Program-made: the position numbers and the translations under genes | Notes under the pieces: generated by a model | What the model saw: only the letters and a program-made list of their open reading frames with translations | Database searches by the model: none | Told to the model about the DNA's origin: nothing | Shown: piece by piece, positions 26,317 to 36,807 of the stretch | How positions within the stretch are numbered: position 1 is the first letter of the stretch | Layout: each line of letters begins with the position of its first letter | Assembly (NCBI RefSeq): GCF_019656335.1 | Contig: NZ_BPLZ01000011.1 | Location: 58,477-122,476, forward strand | From: Pseudomonas sp. NCCP-436 | GTDB taxonomy: Bacteria > Pseudomonadota > Gammaproteobacteria > Pseudomonadales > Pseudomonadaceae | Reading direction: 5' to 3' | DNA: 64,000 nt

Positions 26317-28941
26317 ATGAACGACACCGTGAATAGCCAATACCGCAAGCCGCTGGCCGGCACCCAGCTAGACTACTTCGACGCCCGTGAGGCGGTGGAT
26401 GCCATCCGGCCCGGCGCCTGGGCCAGCCTGCCGTACACCTCGCGGGTGCTGGCCGAGCAACTGGTGCGCCGCTGCGAGCCGAAGGACCTGACCGCCGCGC
26501 TGGAGCAACTGGTCTACCGCAAGCGTGACCTGGACTTCCCCTGGTACCCCGCGCGCGTGGTCTGCCACGACATTCTCGGGCAGACCGCGCTGGTAGACCT
26601 GGCCGGCCTGCGCGACGCCATCGCCGAGCAGGGCGGTGATCCGTCCAAGGTCAACCCGGTGGTACCGACCCAGCTGATCGTCGACCACTCCCTGGCTGTC
26701 GAGGCGCCGGGCTTCGACCCGGATGCCTTTGCCAAGAACCGCGCCATTGAGGATCGCCGCAACGAGGATCGCTTCCACTTCATCGAGTGGACGAAAACGG
26801 CCTTCAAGAACGTCGATGTGATTCCGGCCGGCAACGGCATCATGCACCAGATCAACCTGGAGAAGATGAGTCCGGTGATCCAGGCTCGCGGCGGCATCGC
26901 CTTCCCGGACACCTGCGTCGGTACCGACTCGCACACTCCGCACGTGGATGCCCTGGGCGTGATCGCCATCGGTGTCGGCGGCCTGGAGGCCGAGACCGTG
27001 ATGCTCGGCCATCCGTCGATGATGCGCCTGCCCGACATCGTCGGGGTCAAGCTGACCGGCAAGCGCCAGCCCGGCATTACCGCCACCGACATCGTGCTGG
27101 CCCTGACCGAGTTCCTGCGCAAGGAGCGGGTGGTCGGTGCCTATGTCGAGTTCTTCGGCGAGGGCGCGGACAGCCTGTCGATCGGCGACCGCGCCACCAT
27201 CTCCAACATGTGCCCGGAGTACGGCGCCACCGCGGCGATGTTCTACATCGACCAGCAGACCATCGATTACCTCAAGCTCACCGGCCGCGAGCCGGAGCAG
27301 GTGGCGCTGGTGGAGAACTACGCCAGGACCCTCGGCCTGTGGGCCAGCGCGCTGGAAACCGCCGAGTACGAGCGAGTGCTGGAGTTCGACCTATCCAGCG
27401 TAGTGCGCAACATGGCCGGTCCGTCCAACCCGCACAAGCGCCTGCCGACCTCCGCGCTGGCCGAGCGCGGCATTGCCGACGAGGCCAAGCTGGCCGCGGC
27501 TCGCGCCGAGGAGGAGCAGGGTCTGCTACCGGACGGCGCGGTGATCATCGCCGCCATTACCAGTTGTACCAACACCTCCAACCCGCGCAACGTGGTGGCC
27601 GCCGGCCTGCTGGCGAAGAAAGCCAATGAGCTGGGGCTGGTGCGCAAGCCCTGGGTGAAGACGTCGTTTGCGCCAGGTTCAAAGGTCGCCAAACTGTATC
27701 TGGAAGAGGCAGGCCTGCTGCCGGAGCTGGAGAAGCTGGGATTTGGCATCGTGGCCTATGCCTGTACTACCTGTAACGGCATGTCCGGCGCGCTGGAACC
27801 GAAGATCCAGCAGGAAATCATCGACCGAGATCTGTACGCCACTGCCGTACTGAGTGGTAACCGCAACTTTGACGGCCGCATCCATCCGTACGCCAAGCAG
27901 GCCTTCCTGGCCTCGCCGCCGCTGGTGGTAGCCTATGCCATCGCCGGTACCGTGCGCTTCGACATCGAGCAGGATGCGCTGGGCCATGATGCCAATGGCA
28001 AGCCGATCACCCTGAAGGACCTGTGGCCGAGCGACGAGGAGATCGACGCTATCGTGGCGGCGAGCGTCAAGCCGGAGCAGTTCAAGCAGATTTACATTCC
28101 GATGTTTGATCTGGGGGCCGTGAAGGAAGCCGAGAGCCCGCTGTACGACTGGCGCCCGATGTCCACCTACATCCGCCGTCCGCCGTACTGGGAAGGGGCG
28201 CTGGCCGGTGAGCGCACGCTGCGCGGCATGCGTCCGCTGGCGATCCTGCCGGACAACATCACAACCGACCACCTGTCGCCGTCCAACGCCATCCTTCCGG
28301 ACTCGGCGGCCGGTGAGTACCTGGCGAAAATGGGCCTGCCGGAGGAGGACTTCAACTCCTACGCCACCCACCGCGGTGACCACCTGACCGCCCAGCGTGC
28401 CACCTTCGCCAACCCGAAGCTGTTCAACGAGATGGTGCGCAACGAGGACGGCAGCGTGCGCCAGGGTTCGCTGGCCCGCGTCGAGCCTGAAGGCCGGGTG
28501 ATGCGCATGTGGGAAGCCATCGAGACCTACATGAACCGCAAGCAGAACCTGATCATCATTGCCGGCGCCGACTACGGCCAGGGCTCGAGCCGCGACTGGG
28601 CGGCCAAGGGCGTGCGCCTGGCGGGTGTCGAGGTGATCGTGGCGGAAGGCTTCGAGCGCATCCACCGCACCAACCTGGTGGGCATGGGCGTGCTGCCGGT
28701 GGAGTTCAAGCCGGGCACCACGCGCCTGACCCTCGGCCTGGACGGCACCGAGACCTACGACGTGGAAGGTGACATTTCGCCGCGCTGCGACCTGACCCTG
28801 GTGGTCAACCGCCGCGACGGTGAGGTGCTGCGCGTACCGGTTACCTGCCGTCTGGACACCGCTGCCGACGTCAGCGTGTACAAGGCCGGCGGCGTGCTGC
28901 AGCGCTTCGCCAAGGACTTTCTCGAAGGATCGGTGGCCTGA
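26317..28941 (+). CDS. acnD: 2-methylcitrate dehydratase, aconitase type (Fe/S-dependent)
   Basis: This 874-aa aconitase-family protein dehydrates 2-methylcitrate to 2-methyl-aconitate, replacing PrpD in many pseudomonads. [4Fe-4S] ligands lie in AAITSCTNTSNPRNV (about residue 416) and ACTTCNGMSG (about 482-485). The C-terminal swivel domain contains GADYGQGSSRDWAAKG. It requires the partner PrpF to give the cis isomer used by aconitase. It is third in the prp operon. Confidence 0.95.
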   Translation: MNDTVNSQYRKPLAGTQLDYFDAREAVDAIRPGAWASLPYTSRVLAEQLVRRCEPKDLTAALEQLVYRKRDLDFPWYPARVVCHDILGQTALVDLAGLRDAIAEQGGDPSKVNPVVPTQLIVDHSLAVEAPGFDPDAFAKNRAIEDRRNEDRFHFIEWTKTAFKNVDVIPAGNGIMHQINLEKMSPVIQARGGIAFPDTCVGTDSHTPHVDALGVIAIGVGGLEAETVMLGHPSMMRLPDIVGVKLTGKRQPGITATDIVLALTEFLRKERVVGAYVEFFGEGADSLSIGDRATISNMCPEYGATAAMFYIDQQTIDYLKLTGREPEQVALVENYARTLGLWASALETAEYERVLEFDLSSVVRNMAGPSNPHKRLPTSALAERGIADEAKLAAARAEEEQGLLPDGAVIIAAITSCTNTSNPRNVVAAGLLAKKANELGLVRKPWVKTSFAPGSKVAKLYLEEAGLLPELEKLGFGIVAYACTTCNGMSGALEPKIQQEIIDRDLYATAVLSGNRNFDGRIHPYAKQAFLASPPLVVAYAIAGTVRFDIEQDALGHDANGKPITLKDLWPSDEEIDAIVAASVKPEQFKQIYIPMFDLGAVKEAESPLYDWRPMSTYIRRPPYWEGALAGERTLRGMRPLAILPDNITTDHLSPSNAILPDSAAGEYLAKMGLPEEDFNSYATHRGDHLTAQRATFANPKLFNEMVRNEDGSVRQGSLARVEPEGRVMRMWEAIETYMNRKQNLIIIAGADYGQGSSRDWAAKGVRLAGVEVIVAEGFERIHRTNLVGMGVLPVEFKPGTTRLTLGLDGTETYDVEGDISPRCDLTLVVNRRDGEVLRVPVTCRLDTAADVSVYKAGGVLQRFAKDFLEGSVA

Positions 28942-28944
28942 TTC

Positions 28945-29018
28945 TGTAGGGTGGATGGCGTTTCTCCATCCGCCGTAGCGATCCCATGGTGGATCGGTGA
29001 GGCGTGATCCACCCTACA
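28945..29018. repeat. 74-bp inverted repeat element between acnD and prpF
   Basis: TGTAGGGTGGAT at 28945-28956 is exactly repeated in inverse at 29007-29018, with a further internal pair GGATGG...CCATCC at 28953-28970. It starts 3 bases after the acnD stop. The layout is that of a REP-like or small MITE-like palindromic repeat, of the kind scattered in Pseudomonas genomes. It may attenuate prpF expression. Confidence 0.65.
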
Positions 29019-29048
29019 GTTCACTCATACTCCAGCCAGGACCTCATC

Positions 29049-30236
29049 ATGGCTCAGCAACCCCAAATCAAGATTCCCGCCACCTACATGCGCGGTGGTA
29101 CCAGCAAGGGCGTGTTCTTCCGCCTGCAGGACCTGCCCGAGCGCTGCCAGGTGCCGGGCGAGGCCCGCGACCGACTGTTCATGCGAGTGATCGGCAGTCC
29201 CGACCCCTATTCGGCACATATCGACGGCATGGGCGGCGCTACCTCCTCGACCTCCAAGTGCGTGATCCTGTCGAAAAGCAGCCAGCCGGATCACGATGTT
29301 GACTACCTCTATGGCCAGATTTCCATCGACAAGGCCTTTGTCGACTGGAGTGGCAACTGCGGCAATCTGTCGACGGCGGCTGGTGCTTTTGCCATTCATG
29401 CCGGCCTGGTGGATTCGTCACGGATTCCGGAAAACGGCGTGTGCGTAGTGCGTATCTGGCAAGCCAACATCCAGAAAACCATCATTGCCCATGTGCCGGT
29501 CAGTAATGGCCAGGTGCAGGAAACCGGCGACTTCGAGCTGGACGGGGTGACCTTCCCGGCGGCGGAGATTGTGCTGGAATTTCTCGAACCGTCCGATGAT
29601 GGCGAGGAGGGTGGGGCCATGTTTCCCACCGGCAACCTGATCGATGACCTGGAGGTGCCGGGCGTTGGCACTTTCAAGGCAACCATGATCACTGCCGGTA
29701 TCCCGACCATCTTCGTCAACGCCGAGGACATTGGCTATCAGGGCACCGAACTGCGCGAGGACATCAATGGCGATCCGGCGCAGTTGGCCCGTTTCGAGCA
29801 GATCCGCGTCGCCGGGGCCCTGCGCATGGGCCTGATCAAGACCCCGGAGGAGGCGCTGACCCGTCAGCATACGCCGAAGATTGCCTTTGTTTCCCCGCCC
29901 AAGAGCTACAAGGCGTCCAGTGGCAAGCTCATTGAAGCTGGCGAAGTTGACCTGCTGGTTCGCGCCTTGTCCATGGGGAAGCTGCATCACGCCATGATGG
30001 GCACCTGTGCGGTGGCCATTGGTACTGCCGCAGCGATTCCCGGCACCCTGGTCAACCTGGCCGCCGGCGGCGGTGAGCGTGAGTCGGTACGTTTCGGTCA
30101 TCCGTCCGGCACCTTGCGAGTTGGGGCTCAGGCGGTGCTGACCGATGGGAGCTGGACCGTTACCAAGGCCATCATGAGTCGCAGTGCGCGGATCCTGATG
30201 GAAGGCTGGGTTCGGGTGCCAGGCGAAAGCTTCTGA
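29049..30236 (+). CDS. prpF: 2-methylaconitate cis-trans isomerase
   Basis: This 395-aa protein of the diaminopimelate-epimerase-like fold isomerises the product of AcnD. The signature PATYMRGGTSKGVFF is at residues 8-22, and SGNCGNLSTAAGAFAI is the second core motif. I chose ATG 29049 (MAQQPQIKIPATYMRGG) with AGGA upstream; the ATG at 29004 lies inside the inverted repeat. No prpD follows, unlike many prp clusters. Confidence 0.95.
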   Translation: MAQQPQIKIPATYMRGGTSKGVFFRLQDLPERCQVPGEARDRLFMRVIGSPDPYSAHIDGMGGATSSTSKCVILSKSSQPDHDVDYLYGQISIDKAFVDWSGNCGNLSTAAGAFAIHAGLVDSSRIPENGVCVVRIWQANIQKTIIAHVPVSNGQVQETGDFELDGVTFPAAEIVLEFLEPSDDGEEGGAMFPTGNLIDDLEVPGVGTFKATMITAGIPTIFVNAEDIGYQGTELREDINGDPAQLARFEQIRVAGALRMGLIKTPEEALTRQHTPKIAFVSPPKSYKASSGKLIEAGEVDLLVRALSMGKLHHAMMGTCAVAIGTAAAIPGTLVNLAAGGGERESVRFGHPSGTLRVGAQAVLTDGSWTVTKAIMSRSARILMEGWVRVPGESF

Positions 30237-30245
30237 AGGCATGTT

Positions 30246-30285
30246 GAGAAAAGGCTTGAAGGTTAAGGTCTTTTCTCTTTTATTT
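30246..30285 (+). terminator. Terminator of the prp operon
   Basis: GAGAAAAGGCTT pairs with AAGGTCTTTTCTC (one bulge), followed by TTTTATTT. It lies between the convergent prpF and ppsR. Confidence 0.75.
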
Positions 30286-30301
30286 CAGCGGCTTGCGAGA
30301 A

Positions 30302-31120
30302 TTATTTGAGACGTCGCTCTACGCCTTTTTCCACCAGAATCTTGGCGGAGATCTCCTCAACCGAATAGTGCGTGGAGTTGATGAAAGTGATGTTCTCGCG
30401 GCGGAACAGGTTTTCCACCTCGCGTACTTCGAACTCGCACTGGGCGAAACTGGCGTAGCGGCTGTTGGGCTTGCGCTCATGACGGATGGCGGTCAGACGA
30501 TCCGGATCAATGGTCAGGCCGAATAACTTGTCGCGATACTTTTTCAGCGAGGATGGCAGTTGCAGACTTTCCATGTCGTCCTCAGTCAGTGGGTAGTTGG
30601 CGGCGCGAATACCGTATTGCATGGCCATATACAGGCAGGTGGGTGTCTTGCCGCAGCGCGAGACTCCTACCAGGATCAGGTCTGCCTTGTCGTAATGGTG
30701 CGTGCGTGCGCCGTCGTCATTATCGAGGGCGAAGTTGACCGCCTCGATACGCTCCATGTAGTTGGTGTGCTGACCGATGGAGTGCGATTTGCCGACGGAG
30801 TAGGAGGAGTGCGAACTCAGCTCCTGTTCCAGAGGCGACAGGAAGGTAGAGAAAATATCGATCATGAAGCCATTGGCTGTATCGAGAATCGCACGGATGT
30901 CGCGATTCACAATGGTGTCGAAGATGATCGGACGAATACCGTCGCGTTCAGCGGCGGCATCGATTTGTTGTACCATTGCGCGCGCTTTTTCGACGCTGTC
31001 GATATAGGGCCGAGTAAGTTTGGTGAACTGAATGTTCTCGAATTGCGCGAGCAGGCTCTGGCCCAGGGTTTCGGCGGTAATGCCGGTGCCGTCGGAGATG
31101 AAAAAGGCAGTTCGTTTCAT
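30302..31120 (-). CDS. ppsR: PEP synthase regulatory kinase/phosphorylase
   Basis: This 272-aa bifunctional protein (DUF299) phosphorylates PEP synthase on threonine with ADP to switch it off, and removes the phosphate with inorganic phosphate. The N-terminus [20 protein letters not shown] is the family signature, and the nucleotide P-loop is [10 protein letters not shown] at residues 152-161. It is divergent from ppsA, its target, with the two promoters sharing the 30-kb intergenic region 31121-31296. Confidence 0.95.
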   Translation of the reverse strand: MKRTAFFISDGTGITAETLGQSLLAQFENIQFTKLTRPYIDSVEKARAMVQQIDAAAERDGIRPIIFDTIVNRDIRAILDTANGFMIDIFSTFLSPLEQELSSHSSYSVGKSHSIGQHTNYMERIEAVNFALDNDDGARTHHYDKADLILVGVSRCGKTPTCLYMAMQYGIRAANYPLTEDDMESLQLPSSLKKYRDKLFGLTIDPDRLTAIRHERKPNSRYASFAQCEFEVREVENLFRRENITFINSTHYSVEEISAKILVEKGVERRLK

Positions 31121-31296
31121 TTGCGCCAGAGGCCTTAAGCTGAGATCGATTCTTGGCTATCATAGGCCGCGTTTTGTCGGGCCGATGGGGTTCGGCATTG
31201 TTACTTATTCAAGGGCACGGCGACAATCTTGCGAAATTCTTCGCTAGAAAATCCGACCCCCTGAGCTTTTCCAACACCGCTAGTGGAGAGATCACC

Positions 31297-33666
31297 TTGG
31301 TAGAGTACGTAGTTTCCCTCGATAAGCTCGGCGTCCACGATGTAGAGCATGTGGGGGGCAAAAACGCATCCCTCGGCGAGATGATCAGCAACCTGGCGGG
31401 TGCTGGTGTATCGGTTCCAGGCGGTTTTGCCACTACCGCCCAGGCCTATCGCGATTTCCTTGAGCAGAGTGGCCTGAATGCACGAATTCACGAGGCGCTA
31501 GACGCACTCGACGTCGATGACGTCAATGCCCTGGCCAAGACCGGCGCGCAGATCCGTCAGTGGGTAATGGAGGCCGATTTCCCGGCCGAACTGGACAGGC
31601 AGATTCGCGATGCCTTCGCCGTAATGAGTGCCGGTAACGATACCATGGCTGTTGCCGTGCGCTCCTCCGCTACTGCTGAAGACCTGCCCGACGCCTCCTT
31701 CGCAGGTCAGCAGGAAACCTTCCTCAATATTCGCGGTGTGGACAACGTAATCCGTGCCACCAAGGAAGTGTTCGCTTCCCTGTTCAATGACCGTGCCATT
31801 GCCTATCGCGTGCATCAGGGCTTCGATCACAAACTGGTCGCCCTGTCCGCCGGCGTGCAGCGCATGGTTCGTTCGGAATCCGGCACTGCCGGCGTGATGT
31901 TCACCCTGGACACCGAATCCGGCTTCCGTGATGTAGTGTTTATCACTGGCGCCTACGGTCTTGGCGAGACCGTGGTACAGGGCGCAGTGAACCCGGACGA
32001 GTTCTACGTGCACAAACCGACCCTGGAAGCCGGTCGCCCGGCGATCCTGCGCCGCAATCTGGGCAGCAAGGCGATCAAGATGGTCTACGGCGAGGAGGCC
32101 AAGGCTGGTCGTTCGGTCAAGACCGTGGAGGTCGACCGCGCCGAGCGCGCACGTTTCTGCATTACCGATGAAGAAGTCAGCGAACTGGCCAGGCAGGCGC
32201 TGATCATCGAGAAACACTACGGTCGTCCGATGGATATCGAGTGGGCCAAAGATGGTGACGACGGCAAGCTGTATATCGTTCAGGCCCGTCCGGAAACAGT
32301 GAAGAGCCGTTCCAGTGCCACCGTCATGGAGCGCTATCTGCTGAAAGAGAAGGGTACCGTCCTGGTCGAGGGGCGTGCCATCGGTCAGCGCATCGGTGCC
32401 GGCAAGGTGCGCGTAATTCATGACGTATCCGAGATGGACAAGGTGCAGCCGGGCGACGTGCTGGTCTCCGATATGACCGACCCGGACTGGGAGCCGGTGA
32501 TGAAGCGCGCCAGCGCCATCGTCACCAACCGCGGTGGCCGCACCTGCCACGCTGCGATCATCGCCCGTGAGCTGGGCATTCCTGCGGTGGTTGGCTGCGG
32601 TAACGCCACCAGTGTGCTGAAGGACGGCCAGGGAGTCACCGTTTCTTGCGCCGAAGGCGACACCGGTTTCATCTTCGAAGGTGAGCTGGGCTTCGACGTT
32701 CGCAAGAACTCGGTCGATGCCATGCCCGAATTGCCGTTCAAAATCATGATGAACGTCGGCAACCCGGATCGCGCCTTCGATTTCGCCCAGTTGCCCAATG
32801 AAGGTGTGGGGCTGGCTCGTCTGGAGTTCATCATCAACCGCATGATCGGCGTGCACCCGAAGGCGCTGCTGAACTTCGCCAGCCTGCCGCCAGAGATCAA
32901 GGACAGTGTCGAGAAACGCATTGCCGGCTATGGCGACCCAGTTGACTTCTACGTCGAGAAGCTGGTCGAGGGTATCAGTACTCTGGCCGCTGCGTTCTGG
33001 CCGAAGAAGGTCATCGTGCGCCTGTCGGACTTCAAGTCCAACGAATACGCCAACCTGATCGGCGGCAAGCTCTACGAGCCGGAAGAAGAGAACCCGATGC
33101 TGGGCTTCCGTGGTGCTTCGCGCTACATCAGTGAATCGTTCCGCGACTGCTTCGAGCTGGAGTGCCGTGCACTGAAGAAAGTGCGGGGCGAGATGGGGCT
33201 GACCAACGTCGAGATCATGGTGCCTTTCGTGCGTACCCTGGGCGAGGCGTCGCAGGTGGTCGAGCTGCTGGCCAGCAATGGCCTGGTTCGCGGTCAAAAT
33301 GGCCTGAAGGTCATCATGATGTGCGAGCTGCCGTCCAACGCGCTGCTGGCCGAGGAGTTCCTTGAGTTCTTCGATGGTTTCTCCATCGGCTCTAACGACC
33401 TGACCCAGTTGACTCTTGGCCTGGATCGTGACTCCGGCATCGTTGCCCATCTGTTCGATGAACGTAACCCGGCCGTCAAGAAGCTGCTGGCCAATGCCAT
33501 CGCGGCCTGCAATAAGGCCGGCAAGTACATTGGTATCTGCGGTCAGGGCCCTTCGGATCATCCGGATCTGGCCAAGTGGCTGATGGAGCAGGGCATCGAC
33601 AGTGTGTCCCTGAACCCGGACTCGGTTCTGGATACCTGGTTCTTCCTGGCTGAAGGGCAGAACTGA
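31297..33666 (+). CDS. ppsA: Phosphoenolpyruvate synthase
   Basis: This 789-aa enzyme makes PEP from pyruvate and ATP for gluconeogenesis. The N-terminal nucleotide domain begins [22 protein letters not shown], the swivelling domain carries the phosphorylated His of [10 protein letters not shown] (about residue 419), and the C-terminal TIM-barrel has [20 protein letters not shown] chose TTG 31297 because GGAGAG (31285-31290) lies 6 bases before it and the protein then starts [12 protein letters not shown] like homologues; upstream in-frame ATG 31153 would add an unrelated extension. Confidence 0.95.
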   Translation: MVEYVVSLDKLGVHDVEHVGGKNASLGEMISNLAGAGVSVPGGFATTAQAYRDFLEQSGLNARIHEALDALDVDDVNALAKTGAQIRQWVMEADFPAELDRQIRDAFAVMSAGNDTMAVAVRSSATAEDLPDASFAGQQETFLNIRGVDNVIRATKEVFASLFNDRAIAYRVHQGFDHKLVALSAGVQRMVRSESGTAGVMFTLDTESGFRDVVFITGAYGLGETVVQGAVNPDEFYVHKPTLEAGRPAILRRNLGSKAIKMVYGEEAKAGRSVKTVEVDRAERARFCITDEEVSELARQALIIEKHYGRPMDIEWAKDGDDGKLYIVQARPETVKSRSSATVMERYLLKEKGTVLVEGRAIGQRIGAGKVRVIHDVSEMDKVQPGDVLVSDMTDPDWEPVMKRASAIVTNRGGRTCHAAIIARELGIPAVVGCGNATSVLKDGQGVTVSCAEGDTGFIFEGELGFDVRKNSVDAMPELPFKIMMNVGNPDRAFDFAQLPNEGVGLARLEFIINRMIGVHPKALLNFASLPPEIKDSVEKRIAGYGDPVDFYVEKLVEGISTLAAAFWPKKVIVRLSDFKSNEYANLIGGKLYEPEEENPMLGFRGASRYISESFRDCFELECRALKKVRGEMGLTNVEIMVPFVRTLGEASQVVELLASNGLVRGQNGLKVIMMCELPSNALLAEEFLEFFDGFSIGSNDLTQLTLGLDRDSGIVAHLFDERNPAVKKLLANAIAACNKAGKYIGICGQGPSDHPDLAKWLMEQGIDSVSLNPDSVLDTWFFLAEGQN

Positions 33667-33676
33667 GTCTATCCCG

Positions 33677-33696
33677 GCGCCGCCTTGAGGCGGCGC
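33677..33696 (+). terminator. GC hairpin after ppsA
   Basis: GCGCCGCC, TTGA, GGCGGCGC form a perfect 8-bp stem 10 bases after the ppsA stop. No T-run follows, so termination may be weak. Confidence 0.45.
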
Positions 33697-33864
33697 TACC
33701 CACTGCCTCGTCCGCAGGAGGGGTGTTCACCTGCACGCCGGCTCTTCTTTGTGTGGAAATGCCGGATCTGACGGCGTCGCCTTGGTGCGTAGCCACCGGT
33801 TTCGCCGCAGCCTGCTGGTGAACATCGCTTTCCTCTTGTCAGTGTCATTGCGGTCGCCCGATTC

Positions 33865-34854
33865 ATGCAAAGCAGTAGCAAGCTGTTTCCCGTATCGCTG
33901 ATAAGTGCCGAGTTGCGCGGCGATCTCAGCGAAGATGTCTATCGTCTGAAGCCGAACAACAGTCCGGATCCAAGCGTTGAACTGGCACTGACCCGGCTTG
34001 GCCTGGCGGTACAGGATCGGCAGCGAGGAGTGCCTCTGGTGCTGTTGCATGGCAGCTTCTCCAACCGTCGTTTCTGGTATTCGCCTCGAGGTATCGGTCT
34101 GGGGGCTTACCTGGCGCGTGCCGGCTTTGACGTCTGGATTGCAGAAATGCGCGGTCATGGTTTGTCTCCGCGCAACGAACAGTATCGGCAAAACACTGTG
34201 GCGCAGTACGTGCGCTACGATCTTCCCGCGATAGCCGATTTCATCCTCGAGCAGAGTGGTCAGGCGGCCCATTGGCTGGGGCATTCTCTGGGGGGCGTGG
34301 TATTGGCGGCAGCGCTGGGCGGTGGCTATCTGGACGAAACACGGGGGCGTTCGGCAGTGCTGTTTGGTGCCCAGGTCAGTCATGCGCGCTGGCCGTTGAA
34401 ACTGCCGCCTGTGGAGTGGCTTTTGCGGGCGCTGCTGCACGCCTTCCCCTACTTGTCGGGGCGTCGGTTACGACGGGGGCCGGAAGACGAACCGATTGGC
34501 GTCGCTCTGGAAACGCTGCGCTGGCTGGGTTTGTTTGGTCGCTTCGGGAGTCGCGATGAGAACTGGTGGGCGGGACTCAGACGTATCCGCACGCCGCTGT
34601 TGGTGGTTGCCGCCGAGAATGATCCGGATGATCCGGCCTGGGCCTGCCGAAAGTTGATGCAGCAGTGCGTGGAAGCGCCTGCGCATTTCCTGCTGCTGGG
34701 CAAGGCTAATGGCTTTAGCTGCGACTTTGGCCATATCGAGATGCTGGTCAGCAAGGAAGCCCAGCGTGAGGTATGGCCGTTGGTCGAATACTGGCTTCGA
34801 CATCTGCGGATACCCGAGGGCTTTGCAGACCCCGTGCGGCAGACTGCCTCATAG
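33865..34854 (+). CDS. Alpha/beta-hydrolase
   Basis: This 329-aa protein has the alpha/beta-hydrolase oxyanion loop VLLHGSFSNRRFW, the nucleophile elbow GHSLGG (Ser at about residue 139), the acid in AAENDPDDPAW and the histidine in FGHIEMLVS, so the catalytic triad is complete. Its substrate is unknown. A gene at this place between ppsA and rraA is conserved in P. aeruginosa (recollection). ATG 33865 lacks a clear ribosome site. Confidence 0.85.
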   Translation: MQSSSKLFPVSLISAELRGDLSEDVYRLKPNNSPDPSVELALTRLGLAVQDRQRGVPLVLLHGSFSNRRFWYSPRGIGLGAYLARAGFDVWIAEMRGHGLSPRNEQYRQNTVAQYVRYDLPAIADFILEQSGQAAHWLGHSLGGVVLAAALGGGYLDETRGRSAVLFGAQVSHARWPLKLPPVEWLLRALLHAFPYLSGRRLRRGPEDEPIGVALETLRWLGLFGRFGSRDENWWAGLRRIRTPLLVVAAENDPDDPAWACRKLMQQCVEAPAHFLLLGKANGFSCDFGHIEMLVSKEAQREVWPLVEYWLRHLRIPEGFADPVRQTAS

Positions 34855-35029
34855 ACGTTTATTCGGGTATGACATGGCGGTAGTATGTGACGCTTCTCCC
34901 ATGCCTGGTCACTTCTGATTCCCTGGGGCGGAACACTGTCCACAATCTGTGCCTTGGTGCAATACCGGGCAACCAGGTTCTTCTGCTCTGATAGCTACTT
35001 TCAACCCTAAAGCCGAAAGGAGTTTCGTC

Positions 35030-35518
35030 ATGCATTACATCACCCCGGATCTGTGTGATGCCTATCCAGACCTGGTTCAGGTTGTTGAGCCCATGTTTGC
35101 CAACTATGGCGGCCGCGATTCCTTTGGCGGCCAAATTGTCACCGTCAAGTGTCACGAGGACAACTCGCTGGTGAAGGAGCAGGTTGATCAGCCTGGTCAG
35201 GGCAGGGTGCTGGTGGTAGACGGCGGTGGCTCTCTGCGCCGTGCGCTGCTGGGCGATATGCTGGCCGAGAAGGCGGCGAAGAACGGTTGGGAAGGCATTG
35301 TGGTGTACGGCTGCATCCGTGACGTGGATGTGATTGCCCAGACCGATCTGGGTGTTCAGGCGCTGGGCAGCCACCCGATGAAGACCGACAAGCGCGGCAT
35401 CGGTGATCTCAACGTGCCGGTAACCTTCGGCGGCGTGACCTTCCGCCCGGGTGAGTACCTGTATGCCGATAACAACGGCATTATTGTCTCGCCGCAAGCG
35501 CTGCAGATGCCGGAATAA
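35030..35518 (+). CDS. rraA: RraA-like ribonuclease E inhibitor / oxaloacetate decarboxylase family protein
   Basis: This 162-aa protein has the RraA fold signature: [42 protein letters not shown] and [15 protein letters not shown]. Enterobacterial RraA binds RNase E, whereas related proteins have HMG aldolase or oxaloacetate decarboxylase activity (the G-x20-R-D-x2-C pattern is not complete here). ATG 35030 follows AAAGGAG. It ends 4 bases before cmaX. Confidence 0.9.
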   Translation: MHYITPDLCDAYPDLVQVVEPMFANYGGRDSFGGQIVTVKCHEDNSLVKEQVDQPGQGRVLVVDGGGSLRRALLGDMLAEKAAKNGWEGIVVYGCIRDVDVIAQTDLGVQALGSHPMKTDKRGIGDLNVPVTFGGVTFRPGEYLYADNNGIIVSPQALQMPE

Positions 35519-35522
35519 CGTC

Positions 35523-36515
35523 GTGTTCGAGCAGGATGCCGCTCTGTTGCATGCATTCGTTCTGGATGGACAGGGCGGGGCGCGCAGCATCGCTAGTGGC
35601 GAGCTGGAGCAGCTCCGGCTTGCCGAGCGCGAAAGTCTGTGGTTGCACTGGGATCGCAGCGGAGCCTCAGCCCGGCATTGGCTGCGCGAGCGCAGCGGGT
35701 TGGATGAGTTCAGTTGCGATCTGCTGCTGGAGGACAATACCCGGCCGCGTCTGCTGCCATTGCCTGGCAACCGTCTGCTGCTGTTTTTGCGCGGTATCAA
35801 CCTCAATCCGGGTGCGGATCCGGAGGACATGGTCTCGCTGCGCATCTTTGCTGATGCGCAGCGAGTGATTTCCCTGCGTCTGCGACCGCTGCTGGCGACC
35901 GAGGCCCTGATTGCCGATCTGCAGGCCGGGAGGGGGCCGAAAAACGCCGCTGAACTGCTGCTGGATCTGGCCAATCGCCTGACCGAGCGGGTTGGTGATC
36001 TGATTGCTGAGCTGGGCGAACAGCTGGATCAGGAAGAGGATCGCCTTGAGGCTGACGAGCGTGGCAAGGCTGATCACGGGCTGATGCTTCAGGTTCGTCG
36101 GCGGGCCGCCAGCCTGCGCCGTTTTCTGGCGCCGCAGCGTGATCTCTATGCTCAACTGGCTCGAAGTGGCCAGCCCTGGTTTGCTGCGGAAGACGTGGGG
36201 TACTGGAATGAGCTGGACAATCGCCTGACCCGTTATCTGGAAGAACTGGAAATGATCCGCGAGAGGATCAGTCTGGTGCTAGAGGCTGAGCGACAGCGAT
36301 TGGCGGAACGGATGAACCGCATCATGTACCGCTTCACTGTGATTTCCGGTCTGTTCTTGCCACTGACGTTCATTACTGGCCTGCTGGGGGTCAACCTTGG
36401 AGGCATTCCCGGGGCTGAAAGTCCGCTGGGCTTTTACATTGCCTGTGGGCTGATGGGGCTGCTGGCGCTGGGGCAACTGCTTTTTTTCTGGCGTTGGCGT
36501 TGGTTTGAAGTGTGA
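35523..36515 (+). CDS. cmaX: CorA-like metal transporter
   Basis: This 330-aa protein has a long cytoplasmic alpha/beta and coiled-coil domain (residues 1-265, rich in Glu/Arg helices) and two C-terminal transmembrane helices with the CorA pore motif GVN in TGLLGVNLGGIPG. It is predicted to transport Mg2+ or Zn2+. The cmaX-crfX-cmpX-sigX-oprF order supports the name cmaX. The start is likely GTG 35523, four bases after rraA, without a strong ribosome site; an in-frame upstream ATG lies inside rraA. Confidence 0.85.
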   Translation: MFEQDAALLHAFVLDGQGGARSIASGELEQLRLAERESLWLHWDRSGASARHWLRERSGLDEFSCDLLLEDNTRPRLLPLPGNRLLLFLRGINLNPGADPEDMVSLRIFADAQRVISLRLRPLLATEALIADLQAGRGPKNAAELLLDLANRLTERVGDLIAELGEQLDQEEDRLEADERGKADHGLMLQVRRRAASLRRFLAPQRDLYAQLARSGQPWFAAEDVGYWNELDNRLTRYLEELEMIRERISLVLEAERQRLAERMNRIMYRFTVISGLFLPLTFITGLLGVNLGGIPGAESPLGFYIACGLMGLLALGQLLFFWRWRWFEV

Positions 36516-36563
36516 CTTCGGCATCGTTTGCTACGTCTAGCCATGACATCCCGTGAGGTACGC

Positions 36564-36806
36564 ATGCACGATCCATTCGAAGAGTCCCTACGCGACCTGT
36601 TGAGGTCGTCGCCTGGCCATTATGACGATGACGCCAGCCTGCATCGGGTGCTCAAGACAGCCAACCGGCAGGTGGGGGCTGGTGATCTGTTCAGTCTCGT
36701 CGGCCGCTGGGGCAGTGCGCTGATGATCGCCCTGAACAACGGCTCGGCTCATGTTGCTCCGGTTTCACGTCGTACCCACACCCCCGTTTCTGATAAGGCT
36801 GAATGA
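36564..36806 (+). CDS. crfX: Small conserved protein CrfX
   Basis: This 80-aa protein begins MHDPFEESLRDLLRSSPGHYDDDASLHRVLKTANRQVGAGDLF, the conserved start of CrfX. Its function is unknown, but the gene lies in the SigX/AlgU-linked envelope cluster. I chose ATG 36564, with GAGG at 36554-36557, over ATG 36543. The stop is 2 bases before cmpX. Confidence 0.85.
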   Translation: MHDPFEESLRDLLRSSPGHYDDDASLHRVLKTANRQVGAGDLFSLVGRWGSALMIALNNGSAHVAPVSRRTHTPVSDKAE

Positions 36807-36807
36807 A

